Origin: JAWPMV01 sp039819665
Lineage (GTDB): Bacteria > Bacteroidota > Bacteroidia > J057
Direction: 5' to 3'
Assembly: GCA_039819665.1 (NCBI GenBank)
Contig: JBCBRM010000007.1
Coordinates: 130,931 to 194,930, forward strand
Length of the DNA stretch: 64,000 nt
The notes under the pieces are model-generated. The model saw nothing but the letters and a program-made list of their open reading frames with translations. It ran no database searches and was not told the DNA's origin. The position numbers were made by a program, and so were the translations under genes. Positions 27,357-37,022 of the stretch are shown here, one piece after another; position 1 is the stretch's first letter; each line of letters starts with the position of its first letter.

Positions 27357-28486
27357 TTGATATCCCCTTCAATAAGCCTTTTCTGACGGGAAAAGAATTC
27401 CAGTACATGCAGCAAGCCATCAATTCCGGCAAGATTTCCGGCAATGGGATTTTCACAAAGAAATGTCAGGATTTTTTTCAGGAAAACTATGGGTTCAAAA
27501 AATGCCTGATGACCACTTCCTGTACAGATGCTTTGGAAATGGCTGCCATACTGTTAGATATCAAGCCTGGCGATGAAATCATACTTCCCTCTTTTACCTT
27601 CGTTTCCACGGCCAATGCTTTTGTATTAAGAGGAGCCCGGATGGTTTTTGCAGATTCATATTTGGATCATCCCAATATAGATCCCTCAAAACTGGAGGCT
27701 CTCATTAGCCCTAAAACTAAAGCCATAGTGCTTGTTCACTATGCGGGCATGGCGTGTGATATGGATCCTATTTTAGCGATAGCGGAAAAGTATAATCTTT
27801 ATATAGTAGAAGACGCAGCTATGGCCATAGATTCCTTTTATAAAGGAAAGCCCCTGGGAGGAATAGGTCATATGGGTACCTTTTCTTTCCACGAGACAAA
27901 GAATATTATCAGTGGTGAAGGAGGGATGCTGATTATAAATGATGAAGAATTCTTTTCAAGGGCTGATATAATTTGGGAGAAAGGGACCAACCGTAAGGCA
28001 TTTTTCCAGGGGGAAGTTGACAAATACAACTGGATAGATGTGGGATCTTCCTTTCTTCCTTCAGAAATCATTTCCTCCTTTCTTTATGCCCAACTGGAAA
28101 ATTTATCCAGGATTCAGAATACCCGTAAGAGACTTTGGAAGAGATACTATGATTCTTTTCAAAAGCTACAAAAAGAGGGAAAACTAGAGCTACCTTGTAT
28201 TCCAGATTACGCAACAAATAATGCTCACCTCTTTTATGTGGTATGTGAAAGTTTGGACATGCGTACAAGTCTGCTGGAACATCTTCAGAAAAATGGAATC
28301 TTAGCTATCTTTCATTATTTACCTTTGCATAAAAGTCCCTTTATCCTTTCCAGACAGGAAGAACAGTTTTTGCCAAATTGCGATAAGTTTTCAGATTGCG
28401 TACTTAGGCTGCCTTTATTCTTTGAGCTTAAAGATGAAGAACAAGACTATATCATCGAGCTTGTACATTCGTTCTTTGCATCTTGA
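27353..28486 (+). CDS. wecE: dTDP-4-amino-4,6-dideoxygalactose transaminase (WecE/RffA type)
   Basis: 377 residues, ATG at 27353, overlapping the formyltransferase by ATGA. A PLP-dependent DegT/DnrJ/EryC1-class transaminase that in the Wec pathway converts dTDP-4-keto-6-deoxyglucose to dTDP-Fuc4N. It tracks E. coli WecE closely: IPFNKPFLTGKEFQYMQ, LEMAAILLDIKPGDEIILPS, FTFVSTANAFVLRGARMVF, VLVHYAGMACDMD, IVEDAA, then SFHETKN with Lys183 as the PLP lysine, EKGTNR, and VDKYNWIDVGSSFLPSE. Length is standard. No RmlA or RmlB genes are in the window, so the nucleotide-sugar precursor must come from elsewhere. The membership in a GT2/formyltransferase cassette suggests the product is formylated and moved to a lipid carrier. 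Confidence 0.9.
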   Translation: MIDIPFNKPFLTGKEFQYMQQAINSGKISGNGIFTKKCQDFFQENYGFKKCLMTTSCTDALEMAAILLDIKPGDEIILPSFTFVSTANAFVLRGARMVFADSYLDHPNIDPSKLEALISPKTKAIVLVHYAGMACDMDPILAIAEKYNLYIVEDAAMAIDSFYKGKPLGGIGHMGTFSFHETKNIISGEGGMLIINDEEFFSRADIIWEKGTNRKAFFQGEVDKYNWIDVGSSFLPSEIISSFLYAQLENLSRIQNTRKRLWKRYYDSFQKLQKEGKLELPCIPDYATNNAHLFYVVCESLDMRTSLLEHLQKNGILAIFHYLPLHKSPFILSRQEEQFLPNCDKFSDCVLRLPLFFELKDEEQDYIIELVHSFFAS

Positions 28487-28509
28487 TAAATCCCCTAGAT
28501 AGAAGATTC

Positions 28510-30174
28510 ATGCAGCTGTATAATTCCAAGATATTTTCCAATGAAAAAGCCCTGGTTAGACTATCACTGGGAATTATTCTCTTGTATTTTTTGCCCTATT
28601 TAATTTATGGTGAAAATTCGCGCTTGCAAATCATGGATAATCTGGATTCCAATTTGATTTGGGTCCAACTCATACTGAATGAAGGCCTACTATTTCCTTC
28701 TCCCAATACAAATATCGAGCAGGTTTTCAATGGTCTTCCCGCTTCTGCTGTTTATCCCTATTATGATATATCGTTAATTCCTTTCCACTTTCTAGGCATT
28801 TATTGGGGATACATCTTCAATAAAATTCTGATGAGCCTTATGGGATTTTGGGGAATGTTTTTCCTTTTGAAAAAGCATCTTCTGAAGGATCATCAAGTCC
28901 CTCTACTTTATACAGGGCCAGCTCTGTTATATGCTTTATTACCTTTTTGGTCTTTTATGGGCAGTGTTAGCTTACTACCTGCTCTCTTATATGCCTATTA
29001 TAATTTATTCAATGGGGACGTAAATTGGAGAAATTGGGTTATTCTAAGCATTTATGCCTTATACTCTTCTCTGGTTTTGACAGGGATTTTTGTATTGGTT
29101 CTCCTTGGACTGCTATTTGTTTTTGATGCGGGGATCAACAAGAAGCTAAGACTAACTTTTGGTTTTGGCCTTTTGTATTTATCTCTCTGCTATCTTTTGA
29201 GTCATTATCCCCTCCTGTATGCCTTCTTTGGAGAAGGAGGATTCATTTCACATAGGATTGAATTCTATTTTCCGCCCCATGGGTGGAAATTTGCCCTGGT
29301 CAAAAGTTTAAAGCTATTCTTTTTTGGAAAATTCCATGCCTATAGTATTCAGCCGTTGATCAGTTTGCCGATCCTGGGACTATTTCTTTTCCAGAAGTTT
29401 CGTAAGCAAGTAGGTCTCAAATATTTTATTCTGCTTCTCATTCTTGGATTGACTTCGCTACTACATGGATTTAAGGATTCGTATACCCTATCGCCATTTA
29501 TTACGGATTTCACAGCAATCGTTCCCATCCAATTACATCGTTTTATATTCCTTCATCCCGTGCTTTGGTATGTGTTATTGGCTATGGCCATGCCATTTCT
29601 TTATCATAATTTAAAGAAGGGGAAAGAACTAAGTCTACTGATTATTAGCCTCCAACTCATTATACTTTTTTGCTTTCATGGCTTTGTGCGTTTTGCGGAT
29701 AAACCTACTTATCGGGAGTTTATTGATAAAGCATGTTTCGAAGAAATCAAAAAGATGATCGATAAACCTCTTGATAGCTATCGAGTCATAAGCGTAGGTA
29801 TGTTGCCATCAAGCAGTCAATTCAATGGCTTTTATACCCTTGATGGATACTTCCCAAACTATCCACTCAGCTACAAACACGAATTCCAGAGGATTATCGC
29901 GGAAGAACTGGAAAAAGACACTTTGATAAAAAACCTTTTTTATGGATGGGGCTCTACTGCTTATGGCTTTTCAGCAGAAAGAAGGGATGATTTCCTCAAC
30001 AATCATCCTCCGCCTATTCAGAAGCTAGCCTTTGATTTTGAAGCTTTCAAACAAATGGGAGGAGAATATATACTTTCGACGGCTATGATAAATCCGGACG
30101 AACATCCAGACATAAGTCTGTTAGGGATAGCATCAGGAATTTACTGGAATATTCATGTCTATCAGGTGAAATGA
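28510..30174 (+). CDS. polytopic membrane protein, DUF6044-like (putative GT-C transferase)
   Basis: 554 residues from the ATG at 28510; a TTG at 28483 overlapping the previous stop (TTGA) would add nine residues and is a real alternative. It has roughly ten hydrophobic helices (e.g. LSLGIILLYFLPYLIYG, IFVLVLLGLLFVF, LIISLQLIILFCF). After the first helix comes QIMDNLDSNLIWVQLILNEG, which resembles the conserved N-terminal loop of DUF6044 (Bacillus YkoS) proteins; an acidic first loop of this kind is also typical of GT-C glycosyltransferases. A ~170-residue hydrophilic C-terminal domain (FADKPTYREFIDKACFEEIK onward) would be extracytoplasmic. As last gene of the cassette it occupies the place of ArnT. 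Transferase activity is inference. Confidence 0.75.
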   Translation: MQLYNSKIFSNEKALVRLSLGIILLYFLPYLIYGENSRLQIMDNLDSNLIWVQLILNEGLLFPSPNTNIEQVFNGLPASAVYPYYDISLIPFHFLGIYWGYIFNKILMSLMGFWGMFFLLKKHLLKDHQVPLLYTGPALLYALLPFWSFMGSVSLLPALLYAYYNLFNGDVNWRNWVILSIYALYSSLVLTGIFVLVLLGLLFVFDAGINKKLRLTFGFGLLYLSLCYLLSHYPLLYAFFGEGGFISHRIEFYFPPHGWKFALVKSLKLFFFGKFHAYSIQPLISLPILGLFLFQKFRKQVGLKYFILLLILGLTSLLHGFKDSYTLSPFITDFTAIVPIQLHRFIFLHPVLWYVLLAMAMPFLYHNLKKGKELSLLIISLQLIILFCFHGFVRFADKPTYREFIDKACFEEIKKMIDKPLDSYRVISVGMLPSSSQFNGFYTLDGYFPNYPLSYKHEFQRIIAEELEKDTLIKNLFYGWGSTAYGFSAERRDDFLNNHPPPIQKLAFDFEAFKQMGGEYILSTAMINPDEHPDISLLGIASGIYWNIHVYQVK

Positions 30175-30219
30175 CAATGCTTCGTACTTCACCATTTCCT
30201 ATTCCTTTTTTCCCTTATC

Positions 30220-31995
30220 CTACTTATACATCCCATCAATGTCTTTGCTAAACCGATCTCTGATCCTTTGACGCATCAATTTGAGGGTATTTGTGAGGAG
30301 GCCGGACTCGGGTGTAAGTTCCTGATGAAAGAGATGAAATTTCCGAATCTTCTGGAAATTTGGAAGCTTCTCATTGAGCTTATCGACTTCCTCCTGAATC
30401 TTTTCCTTTATCTTGATATTGAGCACCATGTATTCGGGGCTGGTCCAGTGAATTTGATGTTCTGAAGCCCAATATCGTAACATTTCAAAGTTGGGTTTTA
30501 TCAAAGCCGTGAGAAAAGGGCGCTGAAAACCGATAATCATACTTTGCTCAATAAAATCTGAGCGCTGTATATGATTTTCCAGCACTAAAGGTGCGATGTA
30601 TTTGCCCGCAGAAGTTTTAAATATATCCTTGCGCCTATCAGTGATTTTGAGGAATCCTCTTTTTACGATTTTTCCTACATCTCCCGTTCGCAACCATCCA
30701 TCTTCTGAAAGGACCCGCGCTGTTTCTTCTGGTCGTTTGTAGTAACCTTTCATCACATTTGGCCCTTTCACCAAGATCTCCCCTTCGCCATCTTCATCAG
30801 GTTCATCAATTTTAATTTCAACTCCAGGTATCGGCAAGCCAACGGTTCCCAATTTAAACATGCCTGGACTGAATCGATTCATGGTAATAATAGGAGAAGC
30901 TTCTGTCATTCCATAGCCCTCTCTAACTTTAATTCCCGCCGCTGCATAAATCCGACTGATATCTGGCTGTAAATAAGCTGCCCCTGTAAAAATGGCTTCC
31001 ACACGGCCTCCACTTACATGACGAAAGCGACGAAAAACCAGTAATTTTGCGAGCTGCCGTTGCAACCAGAAAAAGGGCCTTACCCGAACTCCTTCTTTGT
31101 AATTTTTCCCAATTTCGAGTGCCCAATCGACTATCCTTCTGATCAGGATATTTTGTTCCACTTTCCAAACCTGAATGGTCTCTACCATTTTTTCCAAAAT
31201 TCGGGGAACTGCAGTGAAATAGTGTGGACGTGTCTCCTTGAAGGCAAATAGAAGGGCATCCCGATCCGCAGGTAGATAGAGGGTCGCACCAGAAGCTATA
31301 TATCCATAAATAGTCGTCCGTTCAAAAATATGACTATATGGGAGAAAACTCAGGCATCTTTTCAAATGGGCTATTGGGAGCAAAGTCAATGCAGCCTTGA
31401 CATTGGATACAATATTGTCGTGGGTAAGCATCACACCTTTAGGAACCCCCGTAGTACCTGAAGTATAAAGAATACAGGAAAGATCTTCTGGGGCTATTTC
31501 TGAACGGAGTTCCTCTAATAGATCCTCCTCAATATCCTCTGCAATTGAAGCGAGAAAAGCCAGGGTATTTTTCCGAGACTTTTTGCCATGCGTCAAGTAG
31601 GTTTTCATTTTTGTGCCATGTCCTCCTATCAAGCGTTTCAGATCTTCTTCATGGGAGAAAAACGCTACTTTGGCTTCTGTTTCCTGCGCTACATGAGCAA
31701 ACTGATCTGCCGTAAAAGTCACATGAACAGGAACTACGATCACACCTATTTGTTGGGCTGCCATATCCAACAGAACCCATTTTACACTAGCCAGCTCAGG
31801 AACCATGAGCATGCGATCTCCTTTCTTTAATCCCAATCCCAAAAGTGCTGCGCTATAGCGATCTCTTTTCTTTAAGCACTCTTCAGTACTTAAGGCTTTC
31901 CACTTGCCCTTCTTTTTGCGGGACAATAAAGCCTGCGGATTCGGACAATGGGTAGATTGAAAAGAAAGTACTTCGAATGTACGGGTCCAGTTCAA
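30220..31995 (-). CDS. AMP-forming long-chain acyl-CoA synthetase
   Basis: 591 residues. The start is a TTG at 31995; an in-frame stop lies just upstream and the next Met is ~60 residues in, past conserved sequence. It activates fatty acids as acyl-AMP then acyl-CoA in the cytoplasm. ANL-family motifs: LYTSGTTGVPKGVMLTH (~176-192, P-loop), SFLPYSHIFER, GYGMTEASPI, GWLRTGDVG and ITDRRKDIFKTSAGKYIAP. The KYIAP hinge and RRKD fit the FadD15/FAA-like long-chain group. It lies 20 bases after an alpha/beta-hydrolase gene, which is 47 bases after a second one, so the three look like one operon, perhaps lipid hydrolysis followed by fatty-acid activation. Confidence 0.9.
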   Translation of the reverse strand: MNWTRTFEVLSFQSTHCPNPQALLSRKKKGKWKALSTEECLKKRDRYSAALLGLGLKKGDRMLMVPELASVKWVLLDMAAQQIGVIVVPVHVTFTADQFAHVAQETEAKVAFFSHEEDLKRLIGGHGTKMKTYLTHGKKSRKNTLAFLASIAEDIEEDLLEELRSEIAPEDLSCILYTSGTTGVPKGVMLTHDNIVSNVKAALTLLPIAHLKRCLSFLPYSHIFERTTIYGYIASGATLYLPADRDALLFAFKETRPHYFTAVPRILEKMVETIQVWKVEQNILIRRIVDWALEIGKNYKEGVRVRPFFWLQRQLAKLLVFRRFRHVSGGRVEAIFTGAAYLQPDISRIYAAAGIKVREGYGMTEASPIITMNRFSPGMFKLGTVGLPIPGVEIKIDEPDEDGEGEILVKGPNVMKGYYKRPEETARVLSEDGWLRTGDVGKIVKRGFLKITDRRKDIFKTSAGKYIAPLVLENHIQRSDFIEQSMIIGFQRPFLTALIKPNFEMLRYWASEHQIHWTSPEYMVLNIKIKEKIQEEVDKLNEKLPNFQKIRKFHLFHQELTPESGLLTNTLKLMRQRIRDRFSKDIDGMYK

Positions 31996-32015
31996 AGCTT
32001 TGACTTAAAATGAGG

Positions 32016-32846
32016 TTAATTATTATAGATAACTTTTTCGCCTTTGAAAGCCTTATCCATCAAATCATAGAGTAACTGATGATACTCCCCAAAATCGGGC
32101 AGATTGTTATGACCTGCTCCTTCTACTTCATATAAGGTAACTTTTTCCGGCTCTAAAGCCTGTAATTTTTTACTATTAGAAATGGGAATGAGCCAGTCCT
32201 TGGTACCATGAATGACGTGTACCGGGCACTTCATGGATTTGATAAACTGGTCCGTCCGCAGCCGATATCTTAGAATCCACTTTAAGGGGAGATAGAATCC
32301 ATATCGACGCATATTATGGATAAAGTTGAAGTAAGGTGAATCGAGGATCAGCATATTGGGTCGATTCCAGGAAGCTACCCTTGCCCCTATTCCACTTCCA
32401 AGTGAACGACCATAAACGATGATTTGATCTTCACGATAGTGTTCGGTTAGCCATTTATATAAATGCTGAGCATCATTGAAGAGAATTCGCTCCGAACGCT
32501 TCCCTTTACTCTTGCCAAAGCCTCTGTAATCCAACATAAAAAAATCAAAGCCATTGCCGAGGAAATCTTTGGCAAATTTCCCCCAGCCTTTGATGCTCTT
32601 TGAGTTTCCTTTTAGGTAGTAGACTACCCCCCGACTATTGGGGACCTTAAAATAAATGCTGTTTACACTTCCCCCATCTTCCATTTCGAAGGTATGTTCT
32701 TCAAAATCAAACGGGTATTTGTAAGAAAATCCACTAGGCAGAATCTCAGGTCGAAAAAAGAAAAGGTGTTGAAAAAAATAAAAGAAGGCACAGAGCAATA
32801 TATAGGCTCCTCCTATTACAAGTAGTGTAGTCATTAACCAGTCCAT
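32016..32846 (-). CDS. membrane-anchored alpha/beta hydrolase, altered oxyanion motif
   Basis: 276 residues, ATG at 32846. An N-terminal helix (MTTLLVIGGAYILLCAFFYF) anchors a BEM46/ABHD13-like hydrolase. The triad is visible: nucleophile YGRSLGSGIG, acid HGTKDWLIP, base GAGHNNLPDF. The oxyanion-hole segment reads YYLKGNS, where the downstream-homologous neighbour has the usual YFHGNA; the usual His is Lys here. It shares organisation and length with the neighbour at 32894-33706 (47 bases upstream) and is therefore a tandem paralogue. Substrate unknown; the acyl-CoA ligase downstream suggests an acyl ester. Confidence 0.83.
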   Translation of the reverse strand: MDWLMTTLLVIGGAYILLCAFFYFFQHLFFFRPEILPSGFSYKYPFDFEEHTFEMEDGGSVNSIYFKVPNSRGVVYYLKGNSKSIKGWGKFAKDFLGNGFDFFMLDYRGFGKSKGKRSERILFNDAQHLYKWLTEHYREDQIIVYGRSLGSGIGARVASWNRPNMLILDSPYFNFIHNMRRYGFYLPLKWILRYRLRTDQFIKSMKCPVHVIHGTKDWLIPISNSKKLQALEPEKVTLYEVEGAGHNNLPDFGEYHQLLYDLMDKAFKGEKVIYNN

Positions 32847-32893
32847 GCTTCTTTATATCTCCAATTAATTTAGGAAAATTCAGGGTAAGAGCT

Positions 32894-33706
32894 TCATTCC
32901 TTCAGCAATATTTTACGCAATCCTTGATGAAATTCTTCAAATTCTGCCAGATTTTTATGCCTTCCTCCTTCTATGGTAATAAAATGGGAATCATCGGAAA
33001 GAAAAGGCCTTAGCTTAATAGCAGAAGCATAGGGTACTGTTTCATCGTCAGTTCCCTGAAAAATATGGGCCTCTTCCATTTTTCGGTTTTGCAAATGCTC
33101 AAAAACCGGGAAATGATATTTCAATTGATAGGGAAAGAATACAGCAAAGCGGCGATTGATCACATCCCGCATGCTGAAAAAGGGAGTTTCAAGGATCAGC
33201 AAACGGGCATCTTTTTGAGCTGCGAGAAAGCTTGCAGGCCCAGAGCCAATGGATCGACCATAAATGATGATATCATCAGGTACGTATTTGGAAAGTGCCC
33301 ATTCGTAAGCGATTAATGCACTTTCATAAAAATTCTCCTCTGAAGGTTTTCCTGTACTTTTTCCGTAGCCCGGATAGTCGATCATCATCACCTCATACCC
33401 CAATCTTGTAAAATCCACCGCATAATTTCCCCATCGCTGAAGGTCATCTGCATTGCCATGAAAATAAAGAATCAATCCTCTGCTTGTATCTGCCTGCGTA
33501 AAGTACACCCCGCTTAATTTTTCGCCAGACCTCTCCAGAATAATCTCTTCAAAATTTTCATCAAAGTGAAATGCATACTGGGCGCTTAGCTTGGTGGGGA
33601 GAAAGATTATTTTATCCTGAAAAAGGTAAGATAATGCAACCAGCAATCCATAAAGGACAATGAGTGTGAGCAGGATTTTAAACATATTGTTTCCCAGGTA
33701 TTTCAT
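32894..33706 (-). CDS. membrane-anchored alpha/beta hydrolase (BEM46-like)
   Basis: 270 residues, ATG at 33706. The N-terminal helix (FKILLTLIVLYGLLVALSYLF) is followed by a serine-hydrolase fold: LYFHGNADDLQRWG (oxyanion hole), MIDYPGYGKSTGKPSE, nucleophile YGRSIGSGPA, acid FQGTDDETVP and base EGGRHKNLAEF. All catalytic residues expected for the BEM46/YjfP-like group are present. First gene of a probable three-gene operon with the paralogue and an acyl-CoA synthetase. A TAATTTTG box lies 36-43 bases upstream. Confidence 0.87.
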   Translation of the reverse strand: MKYLGNNMFKILLTLIVLYGLLVALSYLFQDKIIFLPTKLSAQYAFHFDENFEEIILERSGEKLSGVYFTQADTSRGLILYFHGNADDLQRWGNYAVDFTRLGYEVMMIDYPGYGKSTGKPSEENFYESALIAYEWALSKYVPDDIIIYGRSIGSGPASFLAAQKDARLLILETPFFSMRDVINRRFAVFFPYQLKYHFPVFEHLQNRKMEEAHIFQGTDDETVPYASAIKLRPFLSDDSHFITIEGGRHKNLAEFEEFHQGLRKILLKE

Positions 33707-33741
33707 GGTTGCATTCCCAATTTTCCGGCCATGAAGGATTG

Positions 33742-33749
33742 CAAAATTA
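33742..33749 (-). promoter_or_regulatory. candidate -7 box of hydrolase/acyl-CoA ligase operon
   Basis: Minus-strand TAATTTTG is an exact TAnnTTTG match, 36 bases before the ATG at 33706. The nearest upstream TTG is 23 bases away rather than the usual 19-20, so the -33 element is uncertain. Confidence 0.4.
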
Positions 33750-33782
33750 GGGATATTTTAGGAATCGACCAGCAACTGCAAG

Positions 33783-36700
33783 TTATTTCAGGCTATTTAG
33801 AAACTCGACTACATCCCGGATTTCATTTTTGTTGAGGAAGTTTTGCATGGGAATCATAGCAGATGGGACCCCTTCTTTTCCATACCCCGGAGAGATTCTT
33901 TTACTTGGTAGGACTAAAGCTTCCAGCAATTGCTGACGGTTGAGTTTGGAGGCTATCCCCGCAAGCTTGGGACCTGCCAATACTGCATCTCCCTCCAGTT
34001 GGTGGCAACGGATACATTGAGCACTTTCATGAATGTAAAAAAGACGCATCCCATTTCTAAGATTCCCGCCAGACATACTTACCCGATATTCTCCAAGATC
34101 GTCTTGCGCATTCAGACTTTCATAATAAGCTTTCACCCTCTCTCCAAGATTTTCATCTTCCTGTGATTCCGCCGCATTCAATACATCTAGTTGCACCTCT
34201 TCCGCAACTTTTCCAGCCTCCAGTTTATCCATCCAGCTAGCAATTAAATTTCGCGCATCTTCTGTATGGATTTTTCCCAGACCGGTAAAAATAGTTTGCC
34301 TTTCTCCTGAGCTTCCAAAATCAAGGGCTCTTGTCAGAAGGGAGAATTTTTTAGCCTCAGATATTTCCAACTTATTGATCAGGCTTTGAGCCTCTTTTCG
34401 CAGATTTTCCTCTTCATCAGCTAATGCTATCTCAATGGCGGGTTTTGCTGCAGGGCTTTTCATCTGAACCAGGGAAGCCAGACTGGCTCTTCGAACATCG
34501 ATGGGTTCATTTTTGTCTGCACCAATCTCGACCAAGGTTGCATCCTTTTCGGTCATACCCAGCCTTCCTATCATGGCTATTCCGGCAATTTTTATTTGCC
34601 CATTTTCACTTAATAACATCTCAGCCAATCCTTCCGTAGCAGCCAGAATTTCATTTGAATCATGAGAAGCTGTTTCCCTGTATATGCCTTCCAGTCTATC
34701 TAATACCGGAACATCTGTCCAATAAGCAAGCGCCCAGACGGCATCTGCTCGGAGTATTTCAGGATTATTTTTATTGTCTATAAAATTTCGGAGTCGCTGA
34801 GCTGCATCATGTCCTCCAATTCTCAGATTGGCATTGATAGCCCGACGAAGATAAGCTTCCGTGTAGACCGTACTTTTTCCCAAACTGTTTGCCAAATCCT
34901 TAAGTGAAGCCTCCACCGAACGATCATCATAAATGGCGCGAGCAGCTTCGTTCATCACCTTCCAGGAATCATCTTTCAGAAAGCGGCTCAATTGGGGTGA
35001 GCGCATTTCTCTCAAGGCTACTACGGCTCCAACTCTTACCTCTTCCAATGGATGAGATGAAAGTGTACCTAATTTTTCTTCAAGCCCTATTCGAGAAAGG
35101 GCATATACAATCCCATGTCGCAAATGAGGATCTTTTTCACCGGTCTTTCCCAATAAATCAACCAGTCCCTCAAAAGCTTTTGCTTCTCCAATTTTCCCCA
35201 AAGCTTCAGCTGCAAAATATTGGGCCCTGGCAGAGGTATCTTTAAGTTGTTGGAGCAAAGGATCGAAAGCCACCTTGTAGCGAGCATCTCCAATTACTTT
35301 GGCCACTTGCGCGCGTACTTCTGCATCCCCATCTTTCAAATAAGGAAGTAAAACTTCTGCCTCATCCTTCTTCTTTCTTGCCAATTGACCAATGCCCCAA
35401 ATGGCATGAAGTCGTGAGAGCTGATTTTCTCGATTAGCCAACACTTCCACCAAAGCGGTTTTTTCCTCCCTTTTCACCAATTCAAATTGGGCTTCCATCC
35501 TGACCCGCATATCCGGATAAGCCATGATTGTCTGCAAATTTTCTGGAGATAATTTATCAAATCCTTTTGCCAGAATATCTTGAGTTTGCTGACGCAGGTC
35601 ATGCTTTTTCTCCGTATCCAGTTTCCAAACCCTACCTACGTCCTTTTTCGTATATCCTTCCATCCAATCAGCCATAAACAAACTACCATCTGGACCAAAG
35701 TTAACGCCAGTGGATTGAATACCAGTCATGATGAACTGCTCATCCACCAATTGGAAGGAGGCGCCCTTGGGGCTGAGTTTAAAGGCTTCGATTTTAGAAT
35801 TTGCTATAGAACCGGTAAAGTAGGATGCAAAGAAATAATCTTCCCAATCCTCATTGAATGCCGTCCCGGGATTGTAAGCCAAACCTGCAGGACCATTGGG
35901 AGCGAGTGCTAAAGGGGGTAAGGCATAAGCGGGCCTTCCCGGGAATTGAGGCAGGTAGAGTTTTTCATCCATCCAGATTTTGTAGGCATTTTGGGGTTCA
36001 TTGTATTTACCAAATTGCCAGTGAATGCGCCAACCGGTATCTGAGCCTTCTAAAATATGAACGAAGCGCTCTCTTTCTCCCTGATGATCGCCATCATTAT
36101 CGACCGATATGAGGTTTCCGTATTTATCGAAGGCTATTTCCTGGGGATTACGAAGACCATGAGCAAAGACTTCAAAATCTGTCCCATCTGGATTAATGCG
36201 CATTACTGCTCCTTCATGAGGATAGGCCCAGTTCTTTCCAGTTGCATCTGTAGTGTTTACTCCTATATCTCCTATTGACCAATAGATCTTTCCATCTGGT
36301 CCCAGCGTCAAGCCTGACATATCATGCCCGGCAAAAGCGATGTGAATTCCATATCCGTGGCTTAAGGATTTTTTCTCATCAAAATCTCCATCTCCATCTG
36401 TATCTTCTAATTGCCATATATCAGGCGCAGCAGTAAGATAAACTTTCCCATCATGAACTAATACACTCCCTGCTACTCCTGTCAGCATTTCCTTAAAGTC
36501 AGCTGCAAATACGTGAGAGACATCCGCCTTCCCATCTTCGTCCTCATCACGTATAAAGCGTATCCTTTCACTTTCTACTTCCAAATCCCGAAAATCATGC
36601 AGACTATCCCCATTCAAATCCTCTTGCCATGTATTTTCATTACTCAATTCAGTAGCCAGCTTTTTCAGGTGAAAGTCGCGCGTCGCCTGGATGCTGTATA

Positions 36701-37022
36701 GTCCCAAATCATCAGTCATCCAGTCTCTATGTGCCCGGATATCTATATCCGAACTTTTCCTTCTCGCTGTTTCAGAAACATAAACATTTCCTTTATGATC
36801 TATCGAAATTCCGACTGGGCCTGCAAGTAGTTTTTCCGGAGCCCATAGCGAAGTTTGAAAGCCTTGCTTGAGTTTTGGCTCCATCCCCTGGGTATTCTGG
36901 AAGTCCATGGAATCTGTATAAGTAAAAAGAGGAAATTTATTTTCCTTTTTCGGCTCACATCCCAGGAAAATTCCAATGATAGGGAAGAGAAAAAAGTAGC
37001 GTAGTAGGTTCCCAGATTTCAT
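33783..37022 (-). CDS. lipoprotein: membrane-bound dehydrogenase propeller + HEAT + cytochrome c
   Basis: 1079 residues, ATG at 37022. The signal peptide ends in a lipobox-like FLGC (Cys22), so it is a lipoprotein. Residues ~45-480 form a soluble-dehydrogenase-like six-bladed propeller of the TIGR02604 membrane-bound dehydrogenase type (GLTLGPDGKIYWSIGD, FAHGLRNPQEIAFDKYGNLI, NDGDHQGERERFV, GVNFGPDGSLFMADWMEGY). Residues ~490-960 are HEAT-like repeats. The C-terminal ~100 residues are a cytochrome c domain with haem motif CIRCH (1003-1007) and a Met-bearing PSAMIPMQNF as possible axial ligand. This three-part plan is common in Planctomycetes and Bacteroidota. The substrate is unknown (alcohols or sugars are typical for related propellers). 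It is separated by 77 bases from the hydrolase operon. Confidence 0.88.
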   Translation of the reverse strand: MKSGNLLRYFFLFPIIGIFLGCEPKKENKFPLFTYTDSMDFQNTQGMEPKLKQGFQTSLWAPEKLLAGPVGISIDHKGNVYVSETARRKSSDIDIRAHRDWMTDDLGLYSIQATRDFHLKKLATELSNENTWQEDLNGDSLHDFRDLEVESERIRFIRDEDEDGKADVSHVFAADFKEMLTGVAGSVLVHDGKVYLTAAPDIWQLEDTDGDGDFDEKKSLSHGYGIHIAFAGHDMSGLTLGPDGKIYWSIGDIGVNTTDATGKNWAYPHEGAVMRINPDGTDFEVFAHGLRNPQEIAFDKYGNLISVDNDGDHQGERERFVHILEGSDTGWRIHWQFGKYNEPQNAYKIWMDEKLYLPQFPGRPAYALPPLALAPNGPAGLAYNPGTAFNEDWEDYFFASYFTGSIANSKIEAFKLSPKGASFQLVDEQFIMTGIQSTGVNFGPDGSLFMADWMEGYTKKDVGRVWKLDTEKKHDLRQQTQDILAKGFDKLSPENLQTIMAYPDMRVRMEAQFELVKREEKTALVEVLANRENQLSRLHAIWGIGQLARKKKDEAEVLLPYLKDGDAEVRAQVAKVIGDARYKVAFDPLLQQLKDTSARAQYFAAEALGKIGEAKAFEGLVDLLGKTGEKDPHLRHGIVYALSRIGLEEKLGTLSSHPLEEVRVGAVVALREMRSPQLSRFLKDDSWKVMNEAARAIYDDRSVEASLKDLANSLGKSTVYTEAYLRRAINANLRIGGHDAAQRLRNFIDNKNNPEILRADAVWALAYWTDVPVLDRLEGIYRETASHDSNEILAATEGLAEMLLSENGQIKIAGIAMIGRLGMTEKDATLVEIGADKNEPIDVRRASLASLVQMKSPAAKPAIEIALADEEENLRKEAQSLINKLEISEAKKFSLLTRALDFGSSGERQTIFTGLGKIHTEDARNLIASWMDKLEAGKVAEEVQLDVLNAAESQEDENLGERVKAYYESLNAQDDLGEYRVSMSGGNLRNGMRLFYIHESAQCIRCHQLEGDAVLAGPKLAGIASKLNRQQLLEALVLPSKRISPGYGKEGVPSAMIPMQNFLNKNEIRDVVEFLNSLK

